Part shown: piece after piece, positions 15,694-25,810 of the stretch
Numbering within the stretch: the stretch's first letter is position 1
How the letters are laid out: the number at the start of each line of letters is the position of its first letter
Assembly (NCBI GenBank): GCA_003245715.1
Contig: QKCJ01000024.1
Coordinates: 1 to 64,000 of the forward strand
Direction: 5' to 3'
Length of the DNA stretch: 64,000 nucleotides
From: a bacterium
GTDB lineage: Bacteria > Planctomycetota > SZUA-567
Position numbers and translations under genes: made by a program
The notes under the pieces: model-generated
Told to the model about the DNA's origin: nothing
The model's input: the letters and a program-made list of their open reading frames with translations, nothing else
Databases searched by the model: none

Positions 15694-17346
15694 ATGAACA
15701 CAAGTATGGAACTTGAAAAAGAAACATTGGACGATTCGGCAAAATATGCCAAATGGGTTTTCTGGCTGATTCTATTAACTACAGCGCTACGCATATTTAT
15801 CGCCGGAGTCACCGGCCTTGGTTATGGCGAATCGTATTATGCGATGGGAGCGGTAAATCCTCAGCTCAGTTACTTCGACCAACCTCCTCTGGCTTTCTGG
15901 ATTGCCTCGCTTTCAATGAACGCTTTTGGCAGTATGAGCGCCCTCTCCCTGCGCCTGCCATCTGTTTTATTCTTCGCAGGCACCTGTTATTTCATGTATT
16001 GCATTACCCGGCGTTTGTACTCGGCACGGGCAGCTTTTTACGCGGTTCTCGCGATAAACCTTTCTGCTGTCTTCACCTTCACCGGCTCAACCTGGATGCA
16101 GCCTGATGCACCGTTGATGTTTTTCTGGATGGCCACGACTTACTGCCTGATAAATATTTTCTTCCATCAGTACCAGTCTGAAGAAGAGAAAAAAAGCTGG
16201 CGCTGGAGCGCTAAGTGCTGGGGCTGGTGGCTGCTTGCGGGGGTAATGCTCGGCCTTACAACCCTGAGTAAATACCACGCGGGCTTTCTCTTTGCCGGCG
16301 TAGGAATTTTTGCCTTGTCACGAAAAGAGGACCGCAACTGGGTATGGCATCCGGGCCCATATCTGGCTTTCATTATTAATATGATTATTTCTCTGCCGAT
16401 TCTACTCTGGAATAACGAAAACGGCTGGGTATCCTTTCTCTTTCAGGCAGGACGGGCTGGCGCGGGGGAAAAGTTTGCGCTGCATTTTAACTGGTTTGCA
16501 CAATCATTCGGCGGACAGGCAATGTGGCTGCTGCCTTGGATCTGGCTACCGCTGATCTACGCGCTTTATTACTGCTTCAAACAGGGCGCATCCAGCAAAA
16601 AGACCTGGTTCTTTGCCTGCACCGCGATCCTGCCCATAGCCTTTTTCACCATTGTAACCCTTTGGTCTAACCTGGGTTTCCACTTCCACTGGCAGGCTCC
16701 CGGGTACATGATGCTCTTCCCGCCGCTGGGGATGCTTTTAAGTACTGGTCTGCAGAAAAGCAGAACTCTGGGGAAATTTGTCAAAGCTGGAGTTATTGCC
16801 TCTGTAGTATTTACAGTATTTTTCGGAGTAATCCTGCAATTGCACACAGCAACGGGTTTCTGGAGCTTTTACGGGCCTAAATGGTTTGGGCAGCTATTGG
16901 GGGAAAAATATGACCCGACTATGGAAGGCTATGATTATGACGATCTGATGGCACGCTTTAAAAAAGAAGGCTGGCTTGACAATGACAATATCTTTGTCTG
17001 CACCGACCGCTGGTATCTGGCTGGTAAAATTGACTGGGCGCTGCGCGGCAAAAAGGCGGTATTCTGCTTCAGCGGCGATCCGCGGAATGTTGCGTTCTTC
17101 AATGACCAGAAAGATTTCCTCGGTAAAGACGCCATTTATATCACCCACGACGAACGGGCGCCTGATTATATTGAAAGAAATTTCGCTTCACTTTTTGAGT
17201 CACTCACTCCGAAAAATAATCAGGAAATTATTCGCGGCGGAGTGCCGGAGCTGACCCTCAAATTATTTTATGGAAAAAATTTCAATAAACCCTTCCCGCG
17301 CTTCAATTACGGCAAAGGGATCAACGACAAACCGCGAAACCCATAA
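15694..17346 (+). CDS. GT39/ArnT-like membrane glycosyltransferase
   Basis: A 550-aa integral membrane protein with about nine to eleven hydrophobic segments between residues 20 and 400 and a soluble C-terminal domain (about 405-550). The loop after the first segment, GYGESYYAMG then YFDQPPLAFW, matches the GT39 / PMT_2 family signature, where acidic residues there bind the metal or the sugar phosphate. These enzymes move a sugar from a polyprenyl phosphate onto a lipid or protein in the periplasm. Acceptor unknown. Two starts are possible, Met1 and Met5; AAGGG is better spaced for Met5 at 15706. Confidence 0.82.
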   Translation: MNTSMELEKETLDDSAKYAKWVFWLILLTTALRIFIAGVTGLGYGESYYAMGAVNPQLSYFDQPPLAFWIASLSMNAFGSMSALSLRLPSVLFFAGTCYFMYCITRRLYSARAAFYAVLAINLSAVFTFTGSTWMQPDAPLMFFWMATTYCLINIFFHQYQSEEEKKSWRWSAKCWGWWLLAGVMLGLTTLSKYHAGFLFAGVGIFALSRKEDRNWVWHPGPYLAFIINMIISLPILLWNNENGWVSFLFQAGRAGAGEKFALHFNWFAQSFGGQAMWLLPWIWLPLIYALYYCFKQGASSKKTWFFACTAILPIAFFTIVTLWSNLGFHFHWQAPGYMMLFPPLGMLLSTGLQKSRTLGKFVKAGVIASVVFTVFFGVILQLHTATGFWSFYGPKWFGQLLGEKYDPTMEGYDYDDLMARFKKEGWLDNDNIFVCTDRWYLAGKIDWALRGKKAVFCFSGDPRNVAFFNDQKDFLGKDAIYITHDERAPDYIERNFASLFESLTPKNNQEIIRGGVPELTLKLFYGKNFNKPFPRFNYGKGINDKPRNP

Positions 17347-17419
17347 AAACCGCCTTTTATCACAATTTCTGTTATAAATATTTTTACGACCGATATTCAA
17401 GAAGGAAGATATATTTTTA

Positions 17420-17465
17420 TTGACACTAAAATTGTGTTGACAGTTTGTAAAAGATAATATAGACT
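17420..17465 (+). promoter_or_regulatory. Putative promoter for the metal-response locus
   Basis: Two TTGACA hexamers (17420-17425, 17437-17442) are spaced 17 bases apart start to start, separated by CTAAAATTGTG with a CAC...GTG inverted repeat between them. The second could be a -35 box with TATAGA at 15 bases or TAGACT at 17 bases. The short spacing and repeat suggest a metal regulator binding here. -10 assignment is uncertain. Confidence 0.4.
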
Positions 17466-17495
17466 GGTCAGTATAACGACTTTAGGATGACCATT

Positions 17496-17942
17496 ATGAA
17501 GATTTTCACAACAGCCATAGCAATAATCGCTCTTCTGCTATCCATCGTGCCACAGGCACGCTGCAGAGGCACGGCTGATTGTGAGTGTGGACATTCTGCA
17601 AATACTCAAACAACGGCAAGTGATACCGCCCAAAATTCTGACTCTGATGAATGCTGCAATGATAAGCCGATGGGGCTTATGATAAATGAGCATTTGCAGA
17701 AAACCGCTTTAAATATTAAGGTAGACAACCGTTGCAACTGTAAGCTCACCAACGGCTCAGAAGCTGTTATTTTTGAACCTTTCCGAATCAACCACAATAT
17801 CGGTTATCAGCCGGTAGCCATACTTGCGGATAATAATGCCGTCAGTTTTGCGCTGCTGAAATCTTCTGAAGCAACCTACACCCGCGGGAACGAACCGCCT
17901 GGTGTACATTACTGCATCTCAACAACAATCCTCAGAATCTGA
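17496..17942 (+). CDS. Cys-rich exported protein of the metal locus
   Basis: A 148-aa protein from Met at 17496; TTAGGATG upstream fits that start better than the ATG at 17487. Residues 1-23 are a signal peptide ending VPQARC. The mature part has Cys pairs (CECGH, ECCND, RCNC) and one late Cys, in keeping with metal binding in the periplasm. I recognise no family. It precedes the small TRASH-like protein, CusB-like adaptor and CusA-like pump. Being separated from them by a 320-bp gap, it may be a separate transcript. A CopL- or CopZ-like metal-sensing or buffering role is only inferred. Confidence 0.6.
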   Translation: MKIFTTAIAIIALLLSIVPQARCRGTADCECGHSANTQTTASDTAQNSDSDECCNDKPMGLMINEHLQKTALNIKVDNRCNCKLTNGSEAVIFEPFRINHNIGYQPVAILADNNAVSFALLKSSEATYTRGNEPPGVHYCISTTILRI

Positions 17943-18262
17943 CTTACCGCCCCAAAAAATGGCGGAAGTTAGGGCATTACTTTTATATGTGGGCAAACAA
18001 GCTGAATTATAACACTTAGACTAAAGTGCAGAGATACGTCCACATCTTCCTAGAATTTTGAAATTGCTGTAATCTGACCTTGTTTACAAAAGACCGGATA
18101 AGCTAAATCGGTTAAGGGTAAAAGTTTCGGCAGTTACAAATGAGTTCCGCCTTTTCCGATACATGCAATATTGAAATTAACTTAAATAGCCAATACCTGA
18201 TGGCTGCCATGTAGGCAGCCGGGTAATTGCGTAAAAAAAACAATACAATACAAAGGAAAAAA
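17943..18262. other. Intergenic leader region with hairpins upstream of the efflux operon
   Basis: No gene seen. Two hairpins stand out: CCGCC and GGCGG around an A-rich loop just after the upstream stop, without a T-run, and a perfect 7-bp stem GGCTGCC / GGCAGCC at 18202-18220, about 40 bases before the next start. The second may be an operator or a leader structure for the efflux operon. An in-frame GTG-like extension upstream of 18263 is not supported by a binding site. Confidence 0.4.
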
Positions 18263-18610
18263 ATGAAAACACTTATCGCAATTGCAGCCGTTATTACCCT
18301 TGGAGTAAGCGCCTATACCTTTGCCGGTTCATCAGAAACATTTGATACCATGTTTACAGCCGGTTCATGTTGCGGCGGACAGCAGGCAGTTACCGACGAG
18401 AAGGTGAAAATTGTTTACGAAGGAAAAGAGCAGACCATCTGCCCTATCATGGGTAACACGCTCTCAAGCAAAAACCTTTACGTAGACTACAAGGGCAAGA
18501 GAATCTATGTCTGCTGCCCTCCATGTGTCAATGCAGTCAAGAAAGACCCTGAAGCAGCCATCAAGAAGATTGAACAAAATGGCGAAACTGTAGGGATAAT
18601 CAAAAAATAA
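18263..18610 (+). CDS. Small exported metal-site (TRASH/YHS-like) protein
   Basis: A 115-aa protein from Met at 18263, chosen because AAAGGAAAAAA lies upstream. Residues 1-20 are a signal peptide. The mature part has SCCGG early, then CPIMG, then YVDYKGKRIYVCCPPC with following KDPEAAIKKI. This pattern is that of TRASH or YHS-like domains which bind heavy metals through cysteines. It is 13 bases before the CusB-like gene, so it is likely an accessory metal carrier or sensor of the efflux system. Confidence 0.75.
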   Translation: MKTLIAIAAVITLGVSAYTFAGSSETFDTMFTAGSCCGGQQAVTDEKVKIVYEGKEQTICPIMGNTLSSKNLYVDYKGKRIYVCCPPCVNAVKKDPEAAIKKIEQNGETVGIIKK

Positions 18611-18623
18611 CAGGAAGGCTACA

Positions 18624-20603
18624 ATGAAAAAGATTCTGAAAACCAAAACAGCCAGAATCGTCATTCCTCTTGCGTTGCTTGTTATGATTGTTGCTGCGGG
18701 GGTTGGCATGATTTTCGCCTCCCCCCCCGGCAGCGCTCAAAAACCGGAAACCGCCGGGGATAAAAATTCTGATACAGCAAACGCGCACAGTGATGAAGAC
18801 GGCCACAACCATAAGAACCAGTTGTATATCTGCCCGATGATGTGCATCGACCCTCAGCCAAAGCCCGGTCGTTGCCCGGTGTGCAGCATGGACCTTGTAC
18901 CGATGCCTGAAGGCATGGCCGGTAATCTGAATGAGCCGACAGTTATCATGTCTCTGGCGGCACAGAAACTTGCGCATGTCGAGACAGCTCCGGTAACGGA
19001 AGGATTTGCGGTATTACCGGTGCGATTCAGCGGCAAGGTCGGCTTTGATGAAACACGCGAGAAGGTTATCAGTGCGTGGGTTCCGGGCAGGCTTGAGAAG
19101 GTCTATGTCGACAACACGGGAACTTACGTCAAGGAAGGGCAGCCACTTGTTGAGATTTACAGCAAGAAACTAAACGGTGAGAAAGCAATCTACCTTTCAA
19201 CCCTCAACGACACCATCAGAGATGGCGAGAGTAAAGAACGGCGTAAGGAGCTTAACCGCGCCCGTCTTAAGCTTATGGGACTGGCTGAAAAGCAGATTGA
19301 TAATATTGAGAAACGCGCAAAAATCAATTTCACCGAAGAAATTCTCGCACCGATTTCTGGCACTGTAATAAGCAAGAATGCCAAAGAGGGAATGTATGTG
19401 ACAGAGGGTCAACAGCTCTATACTGTTGCCGATCTCTCACGTGTCTGGGTGTGGCTTGATGCTTATGAAATTGATCTGCCTTTTATCCGTTACGGTCAGG
19501 AGGTTGAGATTATACCGCTGGCAATACCGGGGCATAAATTCAAGGGAATGGTCTCGTTTATCGAGCCGGTTCTTAACAATACAACAAGAACAGCCAAGGT
19601 TCGCGTTCAGGTAAAGAATGAGAACAACCTGCTCAAGCCGAACATGATTGTGCGCGCGGTAATAAAAACAAAGGTCGGCAAGAACGGAGCGGTTGTTGCT
19701 GCAAGTGATCTGGAAGGCAAATGGATATGTCCGCGCCACCCTGAAGAAATCAGTGACAAGCCTGGAATTTGTCCTGAAAGCGGCCTGAAACTTGTAAAGC
19801 CTCAGGAACTTGGCTACTATATCGAAACAAAACCACAGCCGGCAATTCTTGCTCCCGCAAACGCCATATTGTTCACCGGCAAACGCGGTTTTGCCTATAA
19901 GGCGGAAAAGGATAATAAATTCCGAGGTGTCGAGGTTGAGCTTGGTCCACGAGCCGGTGACTATTACATTATCAATTCCGGCCTTGAAAAGGGAGACAAC
20001 ATCGCAGTAAATGGTGCTTTCAGGATTGACTCTGCATTGCAGCTCTCAGGCCGTCCGAGCATGATGCGCCGTAAAGACAACGCAACCGAAGCAGCGGCAA
20101 AGAAGAATAATGACACGCAGATAATTAAAGCAGACAGCCCGTTTCGTACTGCTTTTAAGGATACTGTGCGCGATTATTTCAAACTCCAATACGCTCTTGG
20201 CGCCGACAATACTGACAATGCGCTGACAGCAATCAAGATTCTGGCCAGCTCATATAACAATCTTCCCGATACAGGGCTAACTGATGACCAGAAGACACAT
20301 CTGCCGGCGGCAAAAATAGAGTTTGCTAAGCTTGCGGGGAAAATCAGCGCGACAACAGATATTGAAGAGATGCGGAAATTTTTCGAACCGTTGTCAAAGA
20401 TCATAGAAAGCGGCGTCCGTGAGTTCGGCCCCTTTGAAGGGCTTGACATCTTCTATGTTTTCTGCCCGATGGCTTTCAAGGACAAGGGTGCATACTGGCT
20501 ACAGGAAACCGATCAGGTACACAATCCTTATGAAGGCAAGCGTATGAGAAAGTGCGGATTTGTGCAAGAGCAGCTATCAGGCACGAAAAAAGAAAAAGAA
20601 TAA
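18624..20603 (+). CDS. cusB: CusB-like efflux RND periplasmic adaptor with two metal-binding domains and DUF3347
   Basis: A 659-aa periplasmic adaptor. An N-terminal signal/anchor (about 10-31) is followed by a heavy-metal-binding domain (YICPMMC...CPVCSMDLVPM, about 70-93), then the HlyD-type lipoyl and barrel segments (about 130-350). A second copy of the metal domain near 370-393 (WICPRHPEE, CPESGLKL) has lost one cysteine. The C-terminus (about 515-650) is a DUF3347-like domain with VFCPMAFKDKGAYWLQ. It links the CusA pump to an outer-membrane channel and passes metal to it. The pump starts 12 bases downstream. No outer-membrane channel gene (CusC) is in the window. Confidence 0.88.
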   Translation: MKKILKTKTARIVIPLALLVMIVAAGVGMIFASPPGSAQKPETAGDKNSDTANAHSDEDGHNHKNQLYICPMMCIDPQPKPGRCPVCSMDLVPMPEGMAGNLNEPTVIMSLAAQKLAHVETAPVTEGFAVLPVRFSGKVGFDETREKVISAWVPGRLEKVYVDNTGTYVKEGQPLVEIYSKKLNGEKAIYLSTLNDTIRDGESKERRKELNRARLKLMGLAEKQIDNIEKRAKINFTEEILAPISGTVISKNAKEGMYVTEGQQLYTVADLSRVWVWLDAYEIDLPFIRYGQEVEIIPLAIPGHKFKGMVSFIEPVLNNTTRTAKVRVQVKNENNLLKPNMIVRAVIKTKVGKNGAVVAASDLEGKWICPRHPEEISDKPGICPESGLKLVKPQELGYYIETKPQPAILAPANAILFTGKRGFAYKAEKDNKFRGVEVELGPRAGDYYIINSGLEKGDNIAVNGAFRIDSALQLSGRPSMMRRKDNATEAAAKKNNDTQIIKADSPFRTAFKDTVRDYFKLQYALGADNTDNALTAIKILASSYNNLPDTGLTDDQKTHLPAAKIEFAKLAGKISATTDIEEMRKFFEPLSKIIESGVREFGPFEGLDIFYVFCPMAFKDKGAYWLQETDQVHNPYEGKRMRKCGFVQEQLSGTKKEKE

Positions 20604-20615
20604 CCTGGACAGACT

Positions 20616-23600
20616 ATGGATAATAACAATAAAAAACTCTATTCGCATGGCGACGGGCTGCTATCACTTATCATAGCCTTTCTGCTTGAGAACAAACTGG
20701 TTGTTGCGCTACTGGCAGTTATAATAATTGCCGGCGGGATATACACTGCTCCCTTTGACTGGAATATCGCAGGAATCACCCGTGATCCTGTTCCGGTTGA
20801 CGCAATCCCCGACCTTGGCGAGAACCAGCAAATAGTTTATACGGAATGGGACGGACGCTCACCCAAGGATGTCGAGGATCAGATAACCTACCCTCTCAGC
20901 TCCCGCCTGCTTTCCATCAGCGGAGTCAAGACCGTCCGCAGTCAGTCGATGTTTGGCTTTTCGACAATCTATGTGATCTTTGATGATTCGGTTGATTTTT
21001 ATTTCTCACGTGACCGCGTACAGGAGAAACTTAATTCACTTCCTGCCGGTGAGTTGCCGGAGAATGTTGTACCACGCCTCGGCCCGGACGCCACTCCGCT
21101 TGGACAGGTCTTCTGGTATACGCTTGAAGGACGCGATAAAAATGGTCAGCCTGCCGGTGGCTGGGACCAGCAGCAGCTTCGCAGTATTCAGGACTGGCTC
21201 ATAAAGTATGAACTGATGGGCGTACCGGGTGTTTCTGAGGTTGCATCTGTTGGCGGGTTTGTAAAGGAATATCAGGTGGAGGCGGATCCTGATGCGATGC
21301 GTGAGCATGGGGTTACACTGGCGCAACTTCAGAGTGCCGTCAGGAACAGTAACCTTGATGTCGGCGCGCGTACCATGGAAATAAACAAAGTCGAGTACAT
21401 TATCCGCGGTCTTGGTAACGTACAGAAAATCAGCGATATCGAGCAAGCGGTGTTAAAAGTCAGCGACAATGTCCCCATCCGTGTAAAGGACGTGGCGCGG
21501 GTATTTCTCGGCCCTGCCCTGCGCAGAGGTGCGCTCGACAAAAATGGTCTTGAAGCGGTTGGCGGGGTTGTCGTCGCCCAGTATGGCGAGAACCCGATGG
21601 AGGTTATAAGAAATGTCAAAAAGAAGCTGAGTAATATCGCCGCGTCGCTGCCAGAGAAAGAGATCACGGTTATCGACAATAACGGTCAGAAGAAAACAGC
21701 TGTAAGCAAGGTTACGGTTGTGCCTTTTTATGACCGTTCCGGGCTTATTGAAGAAACGCTTGGGACACTTGAAAGCGCACTCAGCCAGCAGATAATGGTC
21801 ACCATAATTGTTGTACTGGCCATGCTTCTTCATCTTCGCAGCTCCCTGATTATTTCAATGACGCTGCCACTGGCTGTTCTTTTATGCTTCATTCTGATGA
21901 AGGTATTTAATGTCACGGCAAATGTCGTTGCTCTTGCCGGTATTGCTATTGCCATCGGTACAATTGTCGATATGGGAATTGTGCTGACTGAAAATATAAT
22001 CAAACAGCTCAACGCCGCACCAGAAGGTGAAAGCAGGTTACATTCGGTATACTACGCAACAAAGGAGGTAGCCTCAGCGGTCGGCGCAGCAGTAGCTACT
22101 ACGATTGTCGGTTTTATGCCGGTAATTTTTCTAACCGGCGACCAGGGCAAACTATACCGCCCCCTTGCCTACACCAAGACCTTTGCTCTTGGCGCGTCGT
22201 TAATTGTGGCGATAATTCTGATCCCGACCTTTGCCAACTGGCTGCTCCACAAAGACCATGACAATGAGCATCACCACCGTGGTTTATACATGCGTATAGG
22301 CGCGAGTGTAATAGCCTGTATGGTTGCCCTCTGGTTTTTATCACAGGACTGGATACCCCTTGGCCTTGGTGCTGGCAGCATAAGGAATTTTCTTTTCTGC
22401 TCTGTAGTTATTATTGTCCTGATTGGCGCGTTCTATTTGTTTTATAAATTATACCCGACAACTCTGCGCTGGTGTCTGAATCATAAATTGCTCTTCCTGC
22501 TTCTGCCGGCCACGCTTACGCTCGCAGGTTTAAGCATCTGGCGCACCTTGAAACCGGAACTGATGCCGCGCCTTGATGAAGGTTCATTCCTGTATATGCC
22601 TTCAACCATGCCCCATGCCTCAATTGGCGAGGTCGCGGAAGTTCTCAGCCAGCAAGATAAAAGACTTGAAAGCGTACCTGAAGTGCAGATGGCTGTCGGC
22701 AAACTGGGACGAGCTGACACCCCGCTTGACCCCGCTCCGGTTGACATGATTGAAACGGTCATTAATTATTACAGCGAGTATTATCATGACAGTAATGGCA
22801 GACTTGTTTTATTCAGGTATGATCCAGCGGATACTGACTATGAAAGAAATTTTACCGGACAAAAAGTTTCTGCGCCTGATGACAAGCCATATATAGTCAA
22901 AGGCAAATACCTGCGCAATTCCGATGGCAGCCTGATTGCCTCTGAGAGTGGCAAGCCTTTCAGACAATGGCGCAGAGCGCTTGATCCTGCTTTAAACGAA
23001 GGACGTGAGAAATGGGATGGCATCAAAAGTCCTGACGACATCTGGGCTGAGATTATTCGGGCGACCAATATTGCCGGTGTAACATCGGCAAGCAAGCTCG
23101 GCCCTATTGAGACACGTATTGTCATGCTTCAGAGCGGGATGAAAGGCGACACCGGTATCAAACTTATCGGCAGAGGCAACATTGACATCAGGCAGCTTCA
23201 AGAGGCGGGGGTTGAAATCCAGAACGCTCTTCGGACTGTTCCGGCCGTTTATCCTTCAAGCGTGAGCATGGACAGGATCATGGGTAAACCCTATCTGGAA
23301 CTTGAAATTGACCGCGATGCCATTTCAAGGCACGGGCTTAACATTTCAGATGTTCAGAATATTATCCAGACCGCAATTGGCGGCAACAAGGTAGGCAGAA
23401 CCATTGAGGGGCGTGAGCGGTACTCAATTCTGGTACGCTATATGCGTGAGCTTCGCGACTCACCTGAAGCCCTACTGCACATCATGGCTGACACTCCCTA
23501 TGGGGCGAAAATCCCGCTCAGCCAGTTACTGGTCAATCATCAGGTTCGCTTTGAACGCGGGCCTAAGATTATCAAGAGTGAAAATGGCGGGCTTGCCCTA

Positions 23601-24335
23601 TATATTACCTTCGACACCAACCCCGGCTACAGTTCAATTGAAGCGGTAAATGATGTGCGCAAAATCTTTACCCATATGCAGGAAAAAGGCGCACTCAAAC
23701 TGCCAGCTGGTATCACCTATGAATTTGTTGGCGCTTATCAGAAGTACCAACAGACCATGAAATACCTGATGCTGCTTGTGCCGTGCGCTTTACTGATTAT
23801 CTTCTTCATCCTTTATATGCAGTTTAAAAGTACGGTGACATCGCTGATTGTTTTCTCAGGTGTTGCGGCAGCGTGGATGGGTGGATTTGTCATGATCTGG
23901 TTGTATGGTCAGGACTGGTTCATGAATTTCTCGGTATTTGATGTCTCGATGCGTGAGTTATTCCAGATGCACGAAATCAGACTCAGTACTGCGGTATGGG
24001 TAGGATTTCTTGCACTATTTGGCATTGCCACTGATGACGGTGTTGTCATGGCAACCTATCTTGAACAGAAATACCGCCAGCACGCACCGGAATCTATTAT
24101 TGAAATGCGCGACACTACCCTAAAAGCAGCGTTGCGCAGAATTCGCCCGTGCCTGATGACAACCGCGACCACAATTCTCGCACTTTTGCCCGTACTCTCA
24201 AGTACAGGGCGCGGCTCCGAGATAATGGCGCCTATGGCAGTTCCGATTTTTGGAGGAATGGTCTTTGAGCTGATAACAATGTTTATTGTGCCGGTGGTCT
24301 GGTGCTGGTATCAGGAAATTCGCATCAGAAAATAG
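20616..24335 (+). CDS. cusA: CusA-like heavy-metal efflux RND transporter
   Basis: A 1239-aa inner-membrane proton-driven pump. Twelve transmembrane segments are expected; the first (about 29-47) and the groups at about 393-545 and 1040-1230 are visible. Heavy-metal RND hallmarks are DPVPVDAIPDLGENQQI near the start, DMGIV and ATDDGVVMATYLEQ in the membrane part. The usual length is about 1040; this protein is longer by a loop after the seventh segment containing polar, charged residues (about 715-830) and an extra segment pair near 550-610. It exports Cu(I), Ag(I) or similar ions. Metal preference cannot be read without alignment. Confidence 0.9.
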   Translation: MDNNNKKLYSHGDGLLSLIIAFLLENKLVVALLAVIIIAGGIYTAPFDWNIAGITRDPVPVDAIPDLGENQQIVYTEWDGRSPKDVEDQITYPLSSRLLSISGVKTVRSQSMFGFSTIYVIFDDSVDFYFSRDRVQEKLNSLPAGELPENVVPRLGPDATPLGQVFWYTLEGRDKNGQPAGGWDQQQLRSIQDWLIKYELMGVPGVSEVASVGGFVKEYQVEADPDAMREHGVTLAQLQSAVRNSNLDVGARTMEINKVEYIIRGLGNVQKISDIEQAVLKVSDNVPIRVKDVARVFLGPALRRGALDKNGLEAVGGVVVAQYGENPMEVIRNVKKKLSNIAASLPEKEITVIDNNGQKKTAVSKVTVVPFYDRSGLIEETLGTLESALSQQIMVTIIVVLAMLLHLRSSLIISMTLPLAVLLCFILMKVFNVTANVVALAGIAIAIGTIVDMGIVLTENIIKQLNAAPEGESRLHSVYYATKEVASAVGAAVATTIVGFMPVIFLTGDQGKLYRPLAYTKTFALGASLIVAIILIPTFANWLLHKDHDNEHHHRGLYMRIGASVIACMVALWFLSQDWIPLGLGAGSIRNFLFCSVVIIVLIGAFYLFYKLYPTTLRWCLNHKLLFLLLPATLTLAGLSIWRTLKPELMPRLDEGSFLYMPSTMPHASIGEVAEVLSQQDKRLESVPEVQMAVGKLGRADTPLDPAPVDMIETVINYYSEYYHDSNGRLVLFRYDPADTDYERNFTGQKVSAPDDKPYIVKGKYLRNSDGSLIASESGKPFRQWRRALDPALNEGREKWDGIKSPDDIWAEIIRATNIAGVTSASKLGPIETRIVMLQSGMKGDTGIKLIGRGNIDIRQLQEAGVEIQNALRTVPAVYPSSVSMDRIMGKPYLELEIDRDAISRHGLNISDVQNIIQTAIGGNKVGRTIEGRERYSILVRYMRELRDSPEALLHIMADTPYGAKIPLSQLLVNHQVRFERGPKIIKSENGGLALYITFDTNPGYSSIEAVNDVRKIFTHMQEKGALKLPAGITYEFVGAYQKYQQTMKYLMLLVPCALLIIFFILYMQFKSTVTSLIVFSGVAAAWMGGFVMIWLYGQDWFMNFSVFDVSMRELFQMHEIRLSTAVWVGFLALFGIATDDGVVMATYLEQKYRQHAPESIIEMRDTTLKAALRRIRPCLMTTATTILALLPVLSSTGRGSEIMAPMAVPIFGGMVFELITMFIVPVVWCWYQEIRIRK

Positions 24336-24371
24336 AAGGCATCTGGAGATAATAATTTTACCGATAGAAGA

Positions 24372-24400
24372 CGGCCGGAGTTTATTACGGCCGCTTTTAT
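24372..24400 (+). terminator. Putative terminator after cusA
   Basis: A 6-bp stem (CGGCCG twice, self-complementary) with a 10-base loop is followed by CTTTTAT, between the convergent cusA and kinase genes. The tail is short, so strength is uncertain. Confidence 0.5.
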
Positions 24401-24416
24401 CTTTCAGACAATTTTA

Positions 24417-25793
24417 TTACTGCGCCGGATATGAAGATTCATCCTCAATTTTTGGCGCGTTATCTGAATTTTTTTCTATCTGCTGACGCCGGGAATACCA
24501 GCTGTCAACCGCGTCAAATGCAAGATACACAAATGCCGCAGCTATCATGACCGCCAAAATAAAAACCAGATTTTCCCGCGAGGTGATAGTATGTAAAACT
24601 GACGGACGGTCTTCTGCAGAATCATAAAGCATTGATTCGCCCATCCCTGATGCTGAACTTTCTGCAGGCTTGCCCTCATTCTCATCATAGAAGCGCACAC
24701 TTCGGCCAACCCCGGCAGTTGAATCAGAACTGGGTTCAAGCCCTTTTAATGCCCGCTCAATTTCAGCAACCACCTCCACCGGTGTCTGAAATCTCTGGTC
24801 AGGATTCTTCTGCAGACAACGCTCAATAATAGAACGGGTTATATCAGACAAACCTGTCCGGATATTGTTTATATCAGGAATATCGGCATTGCGGTGCATC
24901 GACATGAGTTTGCGCATATTATCAGCAACATACGGAGGATCGCCACAGAGCATATGGTATAAGGTCGCCCCAAGGCTGTAAATATCGGCCCGGCAATCAA
25001 CCGAACGGCTGTCGCGGCTCTGCTCTGGTGCCATATACGCCGGCGTACCCATCGCGACATTACTCATTGTCAGCGAGGCATCGAAATTGTTATCAAGCAA
25101 TGTTTCGAGTGAGTTGAGATCGACAACAGTTGTATCTGAAGTATCATCATGTTCCTGCGTAGCCAGACCAAGATCGGCGAGCTTCGCAATACCGTCCTCA
25201 GATAGCATTATGTTATCAGGCTTAATGTCACGGTGAACAATACGCACCTTGGCTGCCTCAACAAGAGCCTGCGCCGTACCCAGAGCAATCTCAAGCGCTC
25301 TTTTCTCAGGGAGTGTTCCCTCTTTCAGCAGAAGCGTTTTTAACGAACCGCCACTTACATACTCAAGGACGATGTGATAAAAACCGTCTTTTTGTATAAA
25401 GCCGATTACATGCACAACATTTGGATGAGAAATTGCAGCCGCAAGGCGCGCCTCACGCAAAAAGCGCCGCGTATGGCTTGAACTGATTGAATCCGCACCT
25501 TTAATGGTCAGGCTTTTAATCGCGACAATCCTGCCACTCTTTATACTCTCGGCCTGATAGACAATCCCCATTCCACCGCTACCAATCCGCCGCGTAATCC
25601 GGTAACTGCCCAAGGTGTCGCCGGCCTTGAAAACCGGCGGCTTTAACGAAGATGTTGTCTCTGGATCAAAGGTGACAATCGTCGAGCATTTCTTGCAGCG
25701 GACACGACTTCCCGGCGGCACAGATTTATTCCTGTAGCGCTTGCCACACTTGGGGCAGATAAAATCAGCGTCATTTCCCTCAGCCTCAGTCAA
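24417..25793 (-). CDS. Membrane serine/threonine protein kinase with N-terminal zinc ribbon
   Basis: A 458-aa kinase. A zinc ribbon at the start (Cys13, Cys16, Cys33, Cys36) is followed by a full kinase domain at about 62-345: GSGGMG at 71-76, Lys93 in VAIKSL, HRDIKPDN at 187-194, DLG at 207-209 instead of DFG, and MAPEQ. A single transmembrane segment lies at about 408-428 and the tail is polar. Zinc-ribbon kinases of this type are frequent in planctomycete-related bacteria. No sensor domain lies outside the membrane. Target unknown. It is followed by nothing on the same strand. Confidence 0.88.
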   Translation of the reverse strand: MTEAEGNDADFICPKCGKRYRNKSVPPGSRVRCKKCSTIVTFDPETTSSLKPPVFKAGDTLGSYRITRRIGSGGMGIVYQAESIKSGRIVAIKSLTIKGADSISSSHTRRFLREARLAAAISHPNVVHVIGFIQKDGFYHIVLEYVSGGSLKTLLLKEGTLPEKRALEIALGTAQALVEAAKVRIVHRDIKPDNIMLSEDGIAKLADLGLATQEHDDTSDTTVVDLNSLETLLDNNFDASLTMSNVAMGTPAYMAPEQSRDSRSVDCRADIYSLGATLYHMLCGDPPYVADNMRKLMSMHRNADIPDINNIRTGLSDITRSIIERCLQKNPDQRFQTPVEVVAEIERALKGLEPSSDSTAGVGRSVRFYDENEGKPAESSASGMGESMLYDSAEDRPSVLHTITSRENLVFILAVMIAAAFVYLAFDAVDSWYSRRQQIEKNSDNAPKIEDESSYPAQ

Positions 25794-25810
25794 GTTTTTC
25801 TCCGTGGAAC

